DNA of 64,000 bases from Xanthomonas sacchari (GCF_040529065.1 NZ_CP132343.1:744001-808000), one strand, 5' to 3'. Positions 38,599 to 50,702 are shown, counted from the first letter of the stretch. Notes: a model not told the origin generated them from the letters alone. Translations and numbers: made by a program.

Positions 38599-40412
38599 GC
38601 GTCCACCCGCACTTCGCGCATCATGCCGCCGTCCATGTGGTACAGCAGGTGGCAGTGGTAGGCCCAGCGGCCCAGCGCATCGGCGCGCACGCGGTAGCTG
38701 CGGCGCGTGCCCGGCGGCATGTCCACGGTGTGCTTGCGCACCTGGAAGCGGCCGGCGGCGTCCTCGACGTCGCTCCACATGCCGTGCAGGTGGATCGGGT
38801 GCTGCATCATCGTGTCGTTGACCAGCACGATGCGCAGGCGCTCGCCGTAGTTCAGCCGCAGCGGCTCGGCGCTGGCGAAGGGAATGCCGTCGAACGACCA
38901 GGCGAACTTCTCCATGTTGCCGGTCAGGTGCAACTGGATCTCGCGCCCCGGCTCGCGTCCGTCCGGGTCCTCGAACAGGCTGTGCAGATTGGCATAGGTC
39001 AGCACGCGGCGGCCGTTGTCGCGCAGGCCGATGCCGGGGTCGTCCAGCCGCGGCGCAGTGGCGGAGGACTGCATGTCCACTAGCGGATTGCCGCGTTTGC
39101 TGGCTGGATGCGCAGGCGCGGCGGGAGTACTGGAAGCCGCGTGCGCGGCGTGGTCCATGCCCGGCATGCCGGCCATGTGCATGCTCGCCCCGCAGCCGCC
39201 TTCCATACCGTGCATGGCCGTGCCGGCGCCGTGGTCCATGCCGGCGTGCCCGGCCATCGCATGGCCCATGTCCTGCATGCGCAGCAACGGGCGCGGGTCG
39301 TTCGCCGGCACCGGCGCCTGCAGGCCTTCGCGCACGGCCAAGGTGCCGCGCGCGTGGCCGGTGCGGCCCATGTCCTGGGCGAACACCGTGTAGGCGTCCT
39401 GGCCGCTGGGCTCGACCAGCACATCAAAGGTCTCGGCCGCGGCGATGCGGAACTCATCCACGCTCACCGGATGCACGTACTGGCCGTCGGCGGCGACCAC
39501 GGTCATCTTCAGCCCGGGGATGCGCACGTCGAAGTAACTCATGCTGGAGGCGTTGATGAAGCGCAGCAGCACCTTCTCGCCGGGGCGGAACAGCCCGGTC
39601 CAGTTGCCGGCCGGGGTCATGCCGTTGAGCAGGTAGGTGTAGGTGTTGCCGTTGACGTCGGACAGGTCGCTCGGCGTCATGCGCATGCGCCCCCACATGC
39701 CGCGGTCGGCGAGGGTGGCGCGCAGCCCGTCCTCGCGCGCGTCGCGCAGGAAATCGCCGACGGTGCGCTGGTACAGGTTGTCGTAGGACGGCATCTGCTT
39801 CAGCCGCCGGAACAGCGCCGCCGGATCCAGATCGGTCCAGTCCGACAGCAGCAGCACGTGTTCGCGATCGTGGCGGTACGGCGGCGGCTCGCGCGGGTCG
39901 ATGACGATGGCGCCGTACAGCCCGGCCTGCTCCTGGTGCAGCGAATGGCTGTGGTACCAGTAGGTGCCGGACTGGCGCAGGGCGAAGCGGTACTGGTAGG
40001 TCTCGCCCGGGTAGATGCCGTCGAAGCTCATGCCCGGCACGCCGTCCATGTTGGCCGGCAGCAGCAGGCCGTGCCAGTGCACCGAGGTCTGGGTGTGGCC
40101 GGGCAGGCGGTTGGCCACGCGGATGGTCACTGTGTCGCCTTCGCGCCAGCGCAGCAGCGGTGCCGGCACGCTGCCGTTGACCGCGATGGCGGGGCGCTCG
40201 CGCCCGGTGAAGTTGACCCGCGTACTGCCGATGCTCAGGTCCAGGTCGGTGCCGTGCAGCACGTAGGGCGAGGCGCCGTTGCGCGCCAGCGCGCTGGCCT
40301 GGGCGTGGCGCAGCGGCAGCCCGGTGAGGCCGGCGGCGGCGCCCAGTGCCAGCCCGGTGACGAAGCGGCGCCGCGACGGCAGCGCCGGCAGGCCGGAAGA
40401 AGATGGGTTCAT
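38595..40412 (-). CDS. copA: Copper resistance multicopper oxidase (CopA/PcoA)
   Basis: 605 residues with a twin-arginine signal (SRRRFVTGLALGAAAG), so it is exported folded. The copper-ligand motifs are visible: TSVHWHGLLLP and YWYHSHSLHQEQAGL at the N-terminal end, HPIHLHGMW and WAYHCHLLYHMDGGMM at the C-terminal end. A Met/His-rich insert (about residues 408-450, MAGHAGMDHG, MAGMPGMDHAAH) matches CopA's copper-storage region. It oxidises or sequesters periplasmic copper. Confidence 0.95.
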   Translation of the reverse strand: MNPSSSGLPALPSRRRFVTGLALGAAAGLTGLPLRHAQASALARNGASPYVLHGTDLDLSIGSTRVNFTGRERPAIAVNGSVPAPLLRWREGDTVTIRVANRLPGHTQTSVHWHGLLLPANMDGVPGMSFDGIYPGETYQYRFALRQSGTYWYHSHSLHQEQAGLYGAIVIDPREPPPYRHDREHVLLLSDWTDLDPAALFRRLKQMPSYDNLYQRTVGDFLRDAREDGLRATLADRGMWGRMRMTPSDLSDVNGNTYTYLLNGMTPAGNWTGLFRPGEKVLLRFINASSMSYFDVRIPGLKMTVVAADGQYVHPVSVDEFRIAAAETFDVLVEPSGQDAYTVFAQDMGRTGHARGTLAVREGLQAPVPANDPRPLLRMQDMGHAMAGHAGMDHGAGTAMHGMEGGCGASMHMAGMPGMDHAAHAASSTPAAPAHPASKRGNPLVDMQSSATAPRLDDPGIGLRDNGRRVLTYANLHSLFEDPDGREPGREIQLHLTGNMEKFAWSFDGIPFASAEPLRLNYGERLRIVLVNDTMMQHPIHLHGMWSDVEDAAGRFQVRKHTVDMPPGTRRSYRVRADALGRWAYHCHLLYHMDGGMMREVRVDA

Positions 40413-40532
40413 GTGCGATGTCCGTAAGCGGATGCGATGCGCCGCGCAGCGCCGACGGAGCGCTGCAGGCACGGACGCGGCAGCGCCTGTGCGCTGCCGC
40501 CGGGAGACCGCCCAGCAGGCGGCCGCGCGCGC

Positions 40533-40940
40533 TCAGGCGCTGGGAGGGCGTTCCAGCCGCGGCAGGCCGGGCGCGCCGTGCGCGGCCTGGGGAGCGGTGG
40601 CGATCAGGGTGCGGGGCAAGCGTGGCAGCGCCAGCGGCATCGCCAGCAAGGCCGGCAGCGGTTGCGCGTGCGGGCATTGGCAGCCGGCCATGCCGCCGCA
40701 GCCGCCGTGTTTGCCGGCATGGTCGTGGCAGTGCTCGCCGTGGTCGGTCGGCGGCGGTGGCGGTGCGTCGTGGCAGGGCATCGCCGCATGCGCCGGCGCC
40801 GCGATGGCGACGATGGCAGCCGCTTCGTGCGTCGCGCTGCCGTGCGCCGGCATGCCGGGCATCGCCATGGCGGCCGCGGTGCCGTTGAGCAGCAGGCTCA
40901 GGCACAGCAGCAGGCGCAGCAGGACGGCGGAAGTCGGCAC
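40533..40940 (-). CDS. copL: CopL-family metal-binding regulatory protein
   Basis: A signal-peptide-like hydrophobic start (LLLRLLLCLSLLLNGTAAAMA) is followed by Met/His/Cys-rich sequence (GMPAHGSATHEA, CHDAPPPPP, HGEHCHDHAGKHGG, CGGMAGCQCPH) and the C-terminus LPRLERPPSA. This is the pattern of xanthomonad CopL, which is needed for copper-responsive expression of copAB. I start at GTG 40940, which puts the signal peptide at the N-terminus; a TTG at 41015 would add 25 residues. It is the first gene of copLAB. Confidence 0.8.
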   Translation of the reverse strand: MPTSAVLLRLLLCLSLLLNGTAAAMAMPGMPAHGSATHEAAAIVAIAAPAHAAMPCHDAPPPPPTDHGEHCHDHAGKHGGCGGMAGCQCPHAQPLPALLAMPLALPRLPRTLIATAPQAAHGAPGLPRLERPPSA

Positions 40941-41018
40941 AGGCGGCAGCGTGGCAACGGGAAGCGAAGAGGATACCGAAGCCGGCGTGCGCGGCAAGCG
41001 ACCGCCATGCGGCAAGGC

Positions 41019-41050
41019 TTGACTCTGGACCCGAGTCCAGGGAGTAGGGT
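41019..41050 (+). promoter_or_regulatory. MerR/CueR-type copper-inducible promoter
   Basis: TTGACT (41019-41024) and a weak -10 TAGGGT (41045-41050) are separated by 20 bases, the stretched spacing typical of MerR-controlled promoters. The spacer contains the perfect dyad CTGGAC-CCGA-GTCCAG (41025-41040). The predicted start falls at about the ATG at 41057, so the mRNA may be leaderless. Confidence 0.8.
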
Positions 41051-41056
41051 GTGCGC

Positions 41057-41497
41057 ATGCGATCCGACCCCGCCACCGCCCGCTTCACCATCGGCGCGCT
41101 CGCCCGCCAGGCCGACGTCGCCATCGACACCGTGCGTTACTACGAACGCCAGGGCCTGCTGCCGCCCGCCCCGCGCCGCGCCTCCGGCTACCGCGAGTAC
41201 GACGCCGCGGCAGTGCAGCGGGTGCGCTTCATCCGCCGCGCCAAGGAGCTGGGCTTCTCGCTGGAGGAGATCGGCGAGTTGCTGGCGTTGCAGGACGACC
41301 GCGTGCACGGCGTGGAGGGCATCAAGCAGCGCGCCAGCGCGCGCCTGCAGGCGCTGGACCGGCGCATCGCCGAGCTGACCGAGATGCGCGACACCCTGGC
41401 CGCCCTGGTCGAGGATTGCCCCGGGCACGGCGCGCCGGACGCCTGCCCGATCCTGGGCGACATCCGCGGCGATGCCGTCGGCGAGCCGCCGCGATGA
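41057..41497 (+). CDS. cueR: Copper-responsive MerR-family regulator (CueR/HmrR-like)
   Basis: 146 residues. The winged helix is at about residues 9-50 (FTIGALARQADVAIDTVRYYERQGLL), followed by a dimerisation helix and a C-terminal metal site with two cysteines (DCPGHGAPDACPI). CueR and HmrR have seven residues between their two cysteines; eight are present here. It overlaps the ATPase start by four bases (ATGA) and probably controls itself and the ATPase. ATG 41057 is preferred to GTG 41051. Confidence 0.87.
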   Translation: MRSDPATARFTIGALARQADVAIDTVRYYERQGLLPPAPRRASGYREYDAAAVQRVRFIRRAKELGFSLEEIGELLALQDDRVHGVEGIKQRASARLQALDRRIAELTEMRDTLAALVEDCPGHGAPDACPILGDIRGDAVGEPPR

Positions 41498-43932
41498 GCG
41501 CGGACCGGACCACCGCGTCGCTGACGCTGCCGGTGCAGGGCATGACCTGCGCCGCCTGCGCGGCGGGCGTGGAAAAAGCGCTCACGCGTCTGCCCGGCGT
41601 GGCGGCGCAGGCCAGCTACGCCGGCGCGCGCGTGCAGGTGGACTACGACCCGCAGCAGGTGGATCTGCCGACGCTGCTGCAGCGCATCCAGCACGCCGGC
41701 TACAGCGTGCCCACCGAGACCCTGACGCTGGAGCTCAGCGGCCTGCACTGCGCGTCCTGCGTCGCGTCCATCGATGCGGTGCTGGCGAAGACCCCGGGCG
41801 TGCTCGCCGGCCACGCCAACTTGGCCTCGGCCAAGGCGCGGGTGGAGATCGTGCCGGGTGCGGTCGCGCCCGCGGACCTGGTCGCGCGCATCGCCCGCGC
41901 CGGGTTCGGCGCGCGCGTCGTCGAGGCCATGGACCCTGCGCAGCTGGCCGAACGCGAGCGCAGCGAACGGCGTGCCTGGCGACGCGAGCTGGGCCTGTTC
42001 GCCGCGGCGGTGCTGCTGACGCTGCCGTTCTGGGGGCAGATGCTCGGCATGCTGGATGGCGACGCGCTGCGCGGCGCGCACGTCGAACCGCTGCCGCGCT
42101 GGCTGCAGCTGTTGCTGGCGACGCCGGTGCAGTGCTGGATCGGCGCGCGCTTCTACCGCGCCGGCTACCGCGCACTGCGCAACGGCAGCGCCAACATGGA
42201 CGTGCTGGTCGCGCTGGGCACCGGCATGGCCTATCTGTACAGCGCCGTGGTCACCGTGGCCGGCCTGCATGGCCAGCACGTGTACTTCGAGGCCAGCACC
42301 AGCGTCATCACCCTGGTGCTGCTCGGGCGCCTGCTCGAGGCCCGCGCCAAGCGCCGCACCACCGCGGCGGTGCGCGCGCTGCTCGACCTAGCGCCGACCA
42401 CCGCGCGGGTCGAGCGCGACGGCGCCATCGTGGAGGTGGACGCGGCGGAACTGGCGGTCGGCGACGTGTTCGTGGTCGCCGCCGGCGAGCGCGTGCCGGT
42501 GGACGGCGAGGTGCTCGAGGGTCATTCCAGCGTGGACGAGGCCATGCTCTCCGGCGAGGCCATGCCGGTGGCCAAGGCGCCGGGCAGCCGTCTGCACGCC
42601 GCGACGGTCAATCAGCTCGGCCTGCTGCGCGCGCGCGCCACCGGCGTCGGCGCGGACACGCTGCTGGCGCAGATCGTGCGCATGGTCGATGCCGCGCAAG
42701 GCTCGCGCGCGCCGATCCAGCGCCTGGTCGACCGCATCGCAGCGGTATTCGTGCCGGCGGTGCTGGCCATCGCCGCGCTCACCCTGGGCGCGACCTGGGC
42801 GCTGGGCGGCAGCTTCGCCGAGGCGCTGGTGCGCGCGGTGGCGGTGCTGGTGATCGCCTGCCCGTGCGCACTGGGCCTGGCCACGCCGACCGCGATCATG
42901 GTCGGCACCGGTGTCGGCGCGCGCGCCGGCATCCTGATCCGCGATGCCGAGGTGCTGGAACGTGCGCGTGCGCTGACCGCGCTGGTGGTCGACAAGACCG
43001 GCACCCTGACCCTGGGCCAGCCGCAGGTGACGGCGGTGCTGGTCGCCGACGCGGCCGAGACCGCGCCGCTGTTGCGCCTGGCCGCGGCGCTGGAGACCGG
43101 TTCGGCGCACCCGCTGGCGCGCGCCATCGTGCAGCGTGCCGCTGAGTTGGGGGTGCGCGCGGCCGTGCCGGCGCCATTGGCCGAGGCGGTGCAGACGCTG
43201 CCGGGGCAGGGCGTGCGTGGCCGCGTGGACGGGCGCGAGGTGGCGCTGGGCGCACTTGCGTGGCTCGACGGTCTGGTCGCCGCGCCGGCCGACCCGGCGC
43301 TGCGCCGCCAGGCCGAAGCGGCGCAGGCGCAGGGCCACAGCGTGGTCGGGGTGGCGGTGGACGGCGTGATGGCCGGCTACATCGCCATCGCCGATCCGCT
43401 GCGCGAGGATGCCGCCGAGGCGGTGGCATTGCTGCAGGCGCGCGGGATCGCGGTGACCATGCTCAGCGGCGACAACCGCCACGCGGCGCAGGCGGTGGCC
43501 GTGCGGCTCGGCATCCGGCAGGTGCAGGCCGAGGTGCTGCCGCAGGACAAGGCCGAGCACGTGCGCCGGCTGCAGGCCGTGCCGGGCGCACACGTGGGCA
43601 TGGTCGGCGACGGCATCAACGATGCCCCGGCGCTGGCCGCGGCCGACGTCAGCTTCGCCATCGGCAGCGGCTCGGACATCGCCATCGAGGCGGCCGACGT
43701 GGTGCTGATGCACGGCGACCTGGCCGGCGTCGCCGCCGCCATCGACCTGTCCGCGGCGACGGTGCGCAAGATCCGCCAGAACCTGTTCTTCGCCTTCGTC
43801 TTCAACGGCCTGGGCATCCCGCTGGCCGCGTTCGGCCTGCTCAACCCGGTGATCGCCGGCGCGGCGATGGCACTGAGTTCGGTCTCGGTGCTGGGCAACG
43901 CGCTGCTGCTGAATCGCTGGCGTCCGCAATGA
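41494..43932 (+). CDS. copA: Copper-exporting P1B-type ATPase
   Basis: 812 residues. Two N-terminal heavy-metal-associated domains carry GMTCAACAAG (Cys19/Cys22) and GLHCASCVAS (about 86/89). The membrane copper site is ACPCALGLATPTA (CPC near residue 456), the phosphorylation site DKTGTLT (Asp near 499), and GDGINDAPALA is the hinge motif. It pumps Cu(I) from cytosol to periplasm. Its name clashes with the multicopper oxidase copA at 38595; they are unrelated proteins. Confidence 0.95.
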   Translation: MSADRTTASLTLPVQGMTCAACAAGVEKALTRLPGVAAQASYAGARVQVDYDPQQVDLPTLLQRIQHAGYSVPTETLTLELSGLHCASCVASIDAVLAKTPGVLAGHANLASAKARVEIVPGAVAPADLVARIARAGFGARVVEAMDPAQLAERERSERRAWRRELGLFAAAVLLTLPFWGQMLGMLDGDALRGAHVEPLPRWLQLLLATPVQCWIGARFYRAGYRALRNGSANMDVLVALGTGMAYLYSAVVTVAGLHGQHVYFEASTSVITLVLLGRLLEARAKRRTTAAVRALLDLAPTTARVERDGAIVEVDAAELAVGDVFVVAAGERVPVDGEVLEGHSSVDEAMLSGEAMPVAKAPGSRLHAATVNQLGLLRARATGVGADTLLAQIVRMVDAAQGSRAPIQRLVDRIAAVFVPAVLAIAALTLGATWALGGSFAEALVRAVAVLVIACPCALGLATPTAIMVGTGVGARAGILIRDAEVLERARALTALVVDKTGTLTLGQPQVTAVLVADAAETAPLLRLAAALETGSAHPLARAIVQRAAELGVRAAVPAPLAEAVQTLPGQGVRGRVDGREVALGALAWLDGLVAAPADPALRRQAEAAQAQGHSVVGVAVDGVMAGYIAIADPLREDAAEAVALLQARGIAVTMLSGDNRHAAQAVAVRLGIRQVQAEVLPQDKAEHVRRLQAVPGAHVGMVGDGINDAPALAAADVSFAIGSGSDIAIEAADVVLMHGDLAGVAAAIDLSAATVRKIRQNLFFAFVFNGLGIPLAAFGLLNPVIAGAAMALSSVSVLGNALLLNRWRPQ

Positions 43933-43966
43933 GCGCGGATGCGATTTCTCGACCCTGGAGCCTGAC

Positions 43967-44179
43967 ATGCACCATCTCGATCTCCTCGTCCACGGCATGA
44001 CCTGCGGCGGCTGCAGCGCACGGTTGCAGCGGGTGCTCGACGCCTGCCCGGGCGTGGCCGCCAGCACGGTGGTGCTGGAAGGCGGGCGCGTCGGCATCGA
44101 CTACGACCCGGCGCGCATCGACGTCGCCACGCTGGAGCAGGCGATCGCCGATGCCGGCTTCAGCGTGGTCGCCGGCTGA
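43967..44179 (+). CDS. Heavy-metal-associated chaperone, CopZ-like, 70 aa
   Basis: A single HMA domain with the metal site GMTCGGCSARL (Cys13 and Cys16), with the usual beta-alpha-beta pattern. It lies 34 bases after the copper ATPase, so it probably hands Cu(I) to that pump. The length is typical. Confidence 0.85.
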   Translation: MHHLDLLVHGMTCGGCSARLQRVLDACPGVAASTVVLEGGRVGIDYDPARIDVATLEQAIADAGFSVVAG

Positions 44180-44299
44180 GCGCCGCCCCGGCGCCGCGTC
44201 TTCCCGGGTGAACGCCGCCGTGGCGGCCGCTGCCGCGCATGGTCCGGGCGCACGGCCGGGCGTGTATCGTGGGCGCGGTTTCTCCGCTCCCGCATCGCC

Positions 44300-45403
44300 A
44301 TGACCCATCGCGCTTGGGTGGCCGCCGCCATCCAGAAGATCGAAGCCGACTTCAACCGCTCGGCCGATACCCACCTGATCCCGCTGGACCTGCCCGGTTT
44401 CCCCGGCATCGACCTGTACTTCAAGGACGAGTCCAGCCATCCCACCGGCAGCCTCAAGCACCGCCTGGCGCGCTCGCTGTTCCTGTACGCGTTGGCCAAC
44501 GGCTGGCTGCGCGAGGGGCGCCCGGTGATCGAGGCCTCCAGCGGCTCCACCGCGGTGTCCGAGGCGTATTTCGCGCGCCTGCTGGGGCTGCCGTTCATCG
44601 CGGTGATCCCGGCCACCACCTCGCCGGAGAAGATCGCCGCGATCGAGTTCCAGGGCGGACGCTGCCACCTGGTCGGGCGCGCCTGCGACCTGCACGCCGA
44701 TTCGGTGCAACTGGCGCGCGAGACCGGCGGCCACTTCATGGACCAGTTCCTGTACGCCGAGCGCGCCACCGACTGGCGCGCCAACAACAACATCGCCGAG
44801 TCGATCTTCCGGCAGATGCAGGAGGAGCCGCATCCGATCCCGGCGTGGATCGTGTGCAGCCCCGGCACCGGCGGCACCGCGGCCACGCTCGGCCGCTACG
44901 TGCGCTACCGGCGCCATCCCACCCGCATCCTGTGCGCGGATCCGGAAGTGTCGCTGTTCTTCGACGGCTACCGCGAGGCGCTGGCCGGGCGCGACTACGC
45001 CGGCCTGGAAAGCACCGGCGGCTCGCGCATCGAAGGCATCGGCCGGCCGCGGGTGGAGCCGAGTTTCATCCCCAGCTGTGTCGATGCGATGGTCAAGGTG
45101 CCCGATGCGCTGAGCCTGGCGGCGATGCGCTACGTCAGCGCGCGCCTGGGCCGGCGCGTGGGCGGCTCCACCGGCACCAACTTCGTCGGCGTGCTGCAGG
45201 CGGCCACGCGCATGCGCGAACAGGGCCGCAGCGGCGCCATCGTCACCATCCTGTGCGACAGCGGCGAGCGCTACGTGCACAGCTACTACCGGCCGCAGTG
45301 GTACGCCGAGCAGGGCATCGACGTGGAACAGGCCGATGCGCAGCTGGCCGCGGCGGTGGCCGGCGCCGGCCTGCCGCCACTGCCTTGTGCCGCGCTGGAC
45401 TGA
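44300..45403 (+). CDS. PLP-dependent cysteine-synthase-like enzyme (possible cysteine desulfhydrase)
   Basis: 367 residues of fold-type II PLP enzyme. The PLP lysine is in [15 protein letters not shown], the substrate loop is [17 protein letters not shown], and [15 protein letters not shown] binds the cofactor phosphate. Group members include O-acetylserine sulfhydrylases and the L-cysteine desulfhydrase Cds1; the long N-terminal part resembles the latter. The reaction is not fixed by sequence alone. The gap 44180-44299 contains GC-rich sequence without a clear signal. Confidence 0.75.
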   Translation: MTHRAWVAAAIQKIEADFNRSADTHLIPLDLPGFPGIDLYFKDESSHPTGSLKHRLARSLFLYALANGWLREGRPVIEASSGSTAVSEAYFARLLGLPFIAVIPATTSPEKIAAIEFQGGRCHLVGRACDLHADSVQLARETGGHFMDQFLYAERATDWRANNNIAESIFRQMQEEPHPIPAWIVCSPGTGGTAATLGRYVRYRRHPTRILCADPEVSLFFDGYREALAGRDYAGLESTGGSRIEGIGRPRVEPSFIPSCVDAMVKVPDALSLAAMRYVSARLGRRVGGSTGTNFVGVLQAATRMREQGRSGAIVTILCDSGERYVHSYYRPQWYAEQGIDVEQADAQLAAAVAGAGLPPLPCAALD

Positions 45404-45464
45404 CCGCCATCTGTCGTTCATGGCCGGCTGCGCCGGTCCTTCCTCCGCTACCGAGAGTTCCGCG

Positions 45465-47489
<2,025 letters not shown>

Positions 47490-47862
47490 GCGGGGATTTG
47501 TGATTCGGGATTGGGGATTTGTGATTTTTCGCGAGTGCATGGCATTTCCAGCGCTTCTGGCTTTGTTGTAGGAGCGGCTTCAGCCGCGACGGAGCATTAC
47601 CGGTAACGCCCGTCGCGGCCGATCCCACAAAAGGGGACAAGAGTCGCTCCCGCAGAGAATCGCTTGCCAATGCGTTGGCTCCGCCCAGCACGCTGCCGCC
47701 CCCAATTCCCAATCCCGGCTTTCAACAGCCGCAGTCTGGTCATCCCGAATCCCCAATCCCCAATCCCGGCTCCTCCGTGCTAGAACAGGACGCAGCGGCA
47801 CAGCGATCTTCGCCGCCGCGACCGCGGCGCAGGAAACCGCCGCACTGCACAAGGAGGACCGC
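47490..47862. other. 373-base intergenic region with both palindromic repeat families
   Basis: A GGGATT-type element starts at 47495; a GTAGGAGCGGCTTCAGCC-type hairpin with a degenerate right arm lies at 47568-47620; a second GGGATT-type cluster (CCCAATTCCCAATCCC and CCCGAATCCCCAATCCCC) lies at 47698-47772. No gene, RNA or clear promoter is seen. Confidence 0.7.
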
Positions 47863-48732
47863 ATGAAGCGAGCAGGGTGGTGGGCGCCGTTGCTGTTGAC
47901 GATGGCAACACCGGCGCTGGCGCAGGACGGCAGCGGCACGGTGCGCATCGGCGCCAGCCTGCGTGCCGGCCCGGCGCCGGAGTATCCGCGCGTGGCCACG
48001 CCGGTCACCAACGACGCGCTGCGGGTGCATGGCTGCACCCGCGACTGGGCCTGGTGCGATGTCAGTTGGCGCGAAAAACGCGGCTGGTTGCCGGCCGGCG
48101 CGATCGATTTCAGCGCACAGGAACAGGGCATCGCCCCCGGCGTGCCCACCGTCGGCTTTGCGCTGGATCGCTATTGGGACACGCACTATCGCGGTCAGCC
48201 GTGGGCGCGTGAACGCGCGCGCTATCGACCGCTGGAAAGCGCAGCGGCCGCGGCCGGCCCGGCGCAGATTCCGGCCCCATTGCAGCGCCAGTTGGCGCCG
48301 CAATGGCGGGCGCCGCCACCAATGGCGTCTGCCTCCGAGGCCGTGAGCGGCGCGCCGCAATGGACGCCTCCGGGCGAGCGGATGCATCAGATCCCGCCGC
48401 CGGATGCGCTCAATCCCCGCTACAACAAGGAACTGTCGAAGGAACTGCAACGGCAGGAAGAAGACCGTCGCCAGCGCGAATCGATGGGACTGCAGCCGGT
48501 GCCGCCGCCTGCGTCTGCGCCATCGGCATCGCCGTCATGGCCGCCGTCGCCAGCGACGATCCAGTGGGTCGAGCGGCACTCGCCGAAGCCGAGTTCGCCA
48601 CCGCCGCCGCCACCTTCAGCCTCACCACCACCACCACCACCTCCGCCGCCGCCTTCAGCGCCACCGACCAAGCCGGAGGCGCACAAGGACGAGGCGGCCG
48701 GGCGCCACGACGTGAAGCAACTGGAACGCTGA
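47863..48732 (+). CDS. Exported SH3-domain, proline-rich protein, 289 aa
   Basis: A signal peptide (WWAPLLLTMATPALA, about residues 6-20) precedes a bacterial SH3-like domain (TVRIGASLRAGPAPEYPRV ... DWAWCDVSWREKRGWLP). A disordered Pro/Ser-rich tail with runs of 8-10 prolines follows (about residues 195-270) and the end is charged. Its role is unknown; SH3b domains often bind cell-wall peptides. The poly-proline run is long for a bacterial ribosome and probably requires EF-P. Confidence 0.75.
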   Translation: MKRAGWWAPLLLTMATPALAQDGSGTVRIGASLRAGPAPEYPRVATPVTNDALRVHGCTRDWAWCDVSWREKRGWLPAGAIDFSAQEQGIAPGVPTVGFALDRYWDTHYRGQPWARERARYRPLESAAAAAGPAQIPAPLQRQLAPQWRAPPPMASASEAVSGAPQWTPPGERMHQIPPPDALNPRYNKELSKELQRQEEDRRQRESMGLQPVPPPASAPSASPSWPPSPATIQWVERHSPKPSSPPPPPPSASPPPPPPPPPPSAPPTKPEAHKDEAAGRHDVKQLER

Positions 48733-48739
48733 ACCCCGT

Positions 48740-48763
48740 CACGGCGCCTTCGCTGGCGCCGTG
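48740..48763. terminator. Shared hairpin between convergent genes
   Basis: CACGGCGCC and GGCGCCGTG form a perfect 9-bp stem with a 6-base loop between the SH3-protein stop (48732) and the fabB stop (48779). T-runs are poor on both sides, so termination may be weak. Confidence 0.45.
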
Positions 48764-48778
48764 TGGATTCGGCCCGGA

Positions 48779-49987
48779 TCAGGCCTTGGCGAACACCAGC
48801 GCAGCGTTGGTACCGCCGAAGCCGAAGCTGTTGGACATCACCGTGCGCAAGTCCGCGTCGCGGCTCTCGCGCACGATCGGGAAGCCCTCTGCGCGCGGAT
48901 CCAGCGTGTCGATATTGGCCGAGCCGGCGATGAAGCCGTCGCGCAGCATCAGCAGGCAGTAGATCGCCTCGTGCACGCTCGCCGCGCCCAGCGAATGCCC
49001 GGACAGCGCCTTGGTCGAGGACAGCGGCGGCACCGCATCACCGAACACCGCGCGCACCGCATCCAGCTCGGTGACATCGCCCAGCGGCGTCGAGGTGCCG
49101 TGGGTGTTGAGATAGTCGATCGGCGCGTCCACGCCCTGCAGCGCCATGTGCATGCAGCGCACCGCGCCTTCGCCGGACGGTGCCACCATGTCGGCGCCGT
49201 CGGAGGTCACGCCGTAGCCGACCAGTTCGGCATGGATGCGCGCGCCGCGCGCCACCGCGTGCTCGTAGTCCTCCAGCACCAGCATGCCGCCGCCGCCGGC
49301 GATGACGAAGCCGTCGCGCGCGGCGTCGTAGGGCCGCGACGCCACCGCCGGCGTGTCGTTGAAGCCGGTGGACAGCGCGCCCATGGCGTCGAACATCAGG
49401 CTCATGGTCCAGTCGAGCTCTTCGCCACCGCCGGCGAACATCACGTCCTGCTGGCCGTGGCGGATCAGGTCCGCCGCCGCGCCGATGCAGTGCGCCGAGG
49501 TCGCGCAGGCCGCCGACAGCGAGTAGCTGACGCCCTTGATCTTGAACGCGGTGGCCAGGCTGGCCGACACCGCCGAACACATCGTGCGCGGCACCATGTA
49601 CGGGCCGACCTTGCGCACGCCGCGGTTGCGCAGCAGGTCCGCCGCTTCCACCTGCCAGTGGCTGGAGCCGCCACCGGAGCCGGCGATCAGGCCGATGCGC
49701 GGGTCGCTGATCGCCGCCTCGTCCAGGCCGGCATCGGCCAGCGCATCGCGCAGCGCCAGGTAGGCGTAGGCCGAGGCATCGCCCATGAAGCGCTTGAGCT
49801 TGCGGTCGATCGCCGCGTCCAGGTCCAGTTGCACGTCGCCGCCGACCTGGCTGCGCAGGCCTGCTTCCACCGCCTGCGGGTTGTGGCGGATGCCGGACTG
49901 ACCTTCTCGCAAGGCGCGCGCCACGGTGTCCAAATCGTTGCCCAGGCACGACGTGATGCCCATTCCGGTAATGACCACGCGCCGCAT
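48779..49987 (-). CDS. fabB: 3-oxoacyl-ACP synthase I
   Basis: 402 residues of condensing enzyme. The Cys-His-His triad is visible in [21 protein letters not shown] and [12 protein letters not shown]. It elongates unsaturated acyl-ACP chains. The start codon overlaps the fabA stop by one base; the pair is one operon. Confidence 0.95.
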   Translation of the reverse strand: MRRVVITGMGITSCLGNDLDTVARALREGQSGIRHNPQAVEAGLRSQVGGDVQLDLDAAIDRKLKRFMGDASAYAYLALRDALADAGLDEAAISDPRIGLIAGSGGGSSHWQVEAADLLRNRGVRKVGPYMVPRTMCSAVSASLATAFKIKGVSYSLSAACATSAHCIGAAADLIRHGQQDVMFAGGGEELDWTMSLMFDAMGALSTGFNDTPAVASRPYDAARDGFVIAGGGGMLVLEDYEHAVARGARIHAELVGYGVTSDGADMVAPSGEGAVRCMHMALQGVDAPIDYLNTHGTSTPLGDVTELDAVRAVFGDAVPPLSSTKALSGHSLGAASVHEAIYCLLMLRDGFIAGSANIDTLDPRAEGFPIVRESRDADLRTVMSNSFGFGGTNAALVFAKA

Positions 49988-50502
49988 CAGAACGCCTCCG
50001 TCGAGGTGAACAGGCCCACGCGCATGTCCTTGGCGGTATAGATCTCGCGCCCGTCCACCGACATGCGGCCGTCGGCCACCGCCATCACCAGCTTGCGGTT
50101 GATCACCCGGCTGATGTCGATCTCGTACACCACCTGCTTGGCGCTCGGCAGCACCTGCCCGGTGAACTTCACTTCGCCCACGCCCAGCGCGCGGCCGCGG
50201 CCGGGCGCGCCCAGCCAGGTCAGGAAGAAGCCGGTCAGCTGCCACATCGCATCCAGGCCCAGGCAGCCGGGCATCACCGGATCGCCGATGAAATGGCAGC
50301 CGAAGAACCACAGGTCCGGGCGGATATCCAGCTCGGCGCGGATCACGCCCTTGCCGTGCGCGCCGCCGGTCTCGTCGATGGCGACGATGCGGTCGAACAT
50401 CAGCATCGGATCGTTGGGCAGGCGCCCGGCGTTGGCGCCGAACAGCTCGCCGCGTGCGCTGGCGAGCAATTGCTCGCGCGAATAGGAAGACAGACGACTC
50501 AT
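49987..50502 (-). CDS. fabA: 3-hydroxydecanoyl-ACP dehydratase/isomerase
   Basis: 171 residues. The active-site region is [27 protein letters not shown], with the catalytic His and Asp. It introduces the cis double bond in fatty acids. ATG 50502 ([13 protein letters not shown]) matches the family; a longer frame upstream is unlikely. Confidence 0.96.
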   Translation of the reverse strand: MSRLSSYSREQLLASARGELFGANAGRLPNDPMLMFDRIVAIDETGGAHGKGVIRAELDIRPDLWFFGCHFIGDPVMPGCLGLDAMWQLTGFFLTWLGAPGRGRALGVGEVKFTGQVLPSAKQVVYEIDISRVINRKLVMAVADGRMSVDGREIYTAKDMRVGLFTSTEAF

Positions 50503-50702
50503 GAACGGAACATTCCCAGGCCAGACAGTCGAGGCGCGCAAGAGTGCATGAGCCTTGCGCGTTCAATCAAACGTTTTATCCGTACGCACGCGTAGTGTCG
50601 GCAGCGTCGACGGCGCGCGCACTGCGCCGGATCAAGGCGCACATTCTCAGTCCGTGCGCAGTGCCGGGCTTATCATGCGCACACCGTTCGCAGGCGTAGG
50701 GT

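Noticed and set aside
47863-48732. Call of a nickel/cobalt RcnB or TonB-like protein from the proline-rich sequence
   Set aside because: There is no membrane anchor or TonB C-terminal domain; the SH3-like N-terminal part and proline-rich tail fit better.
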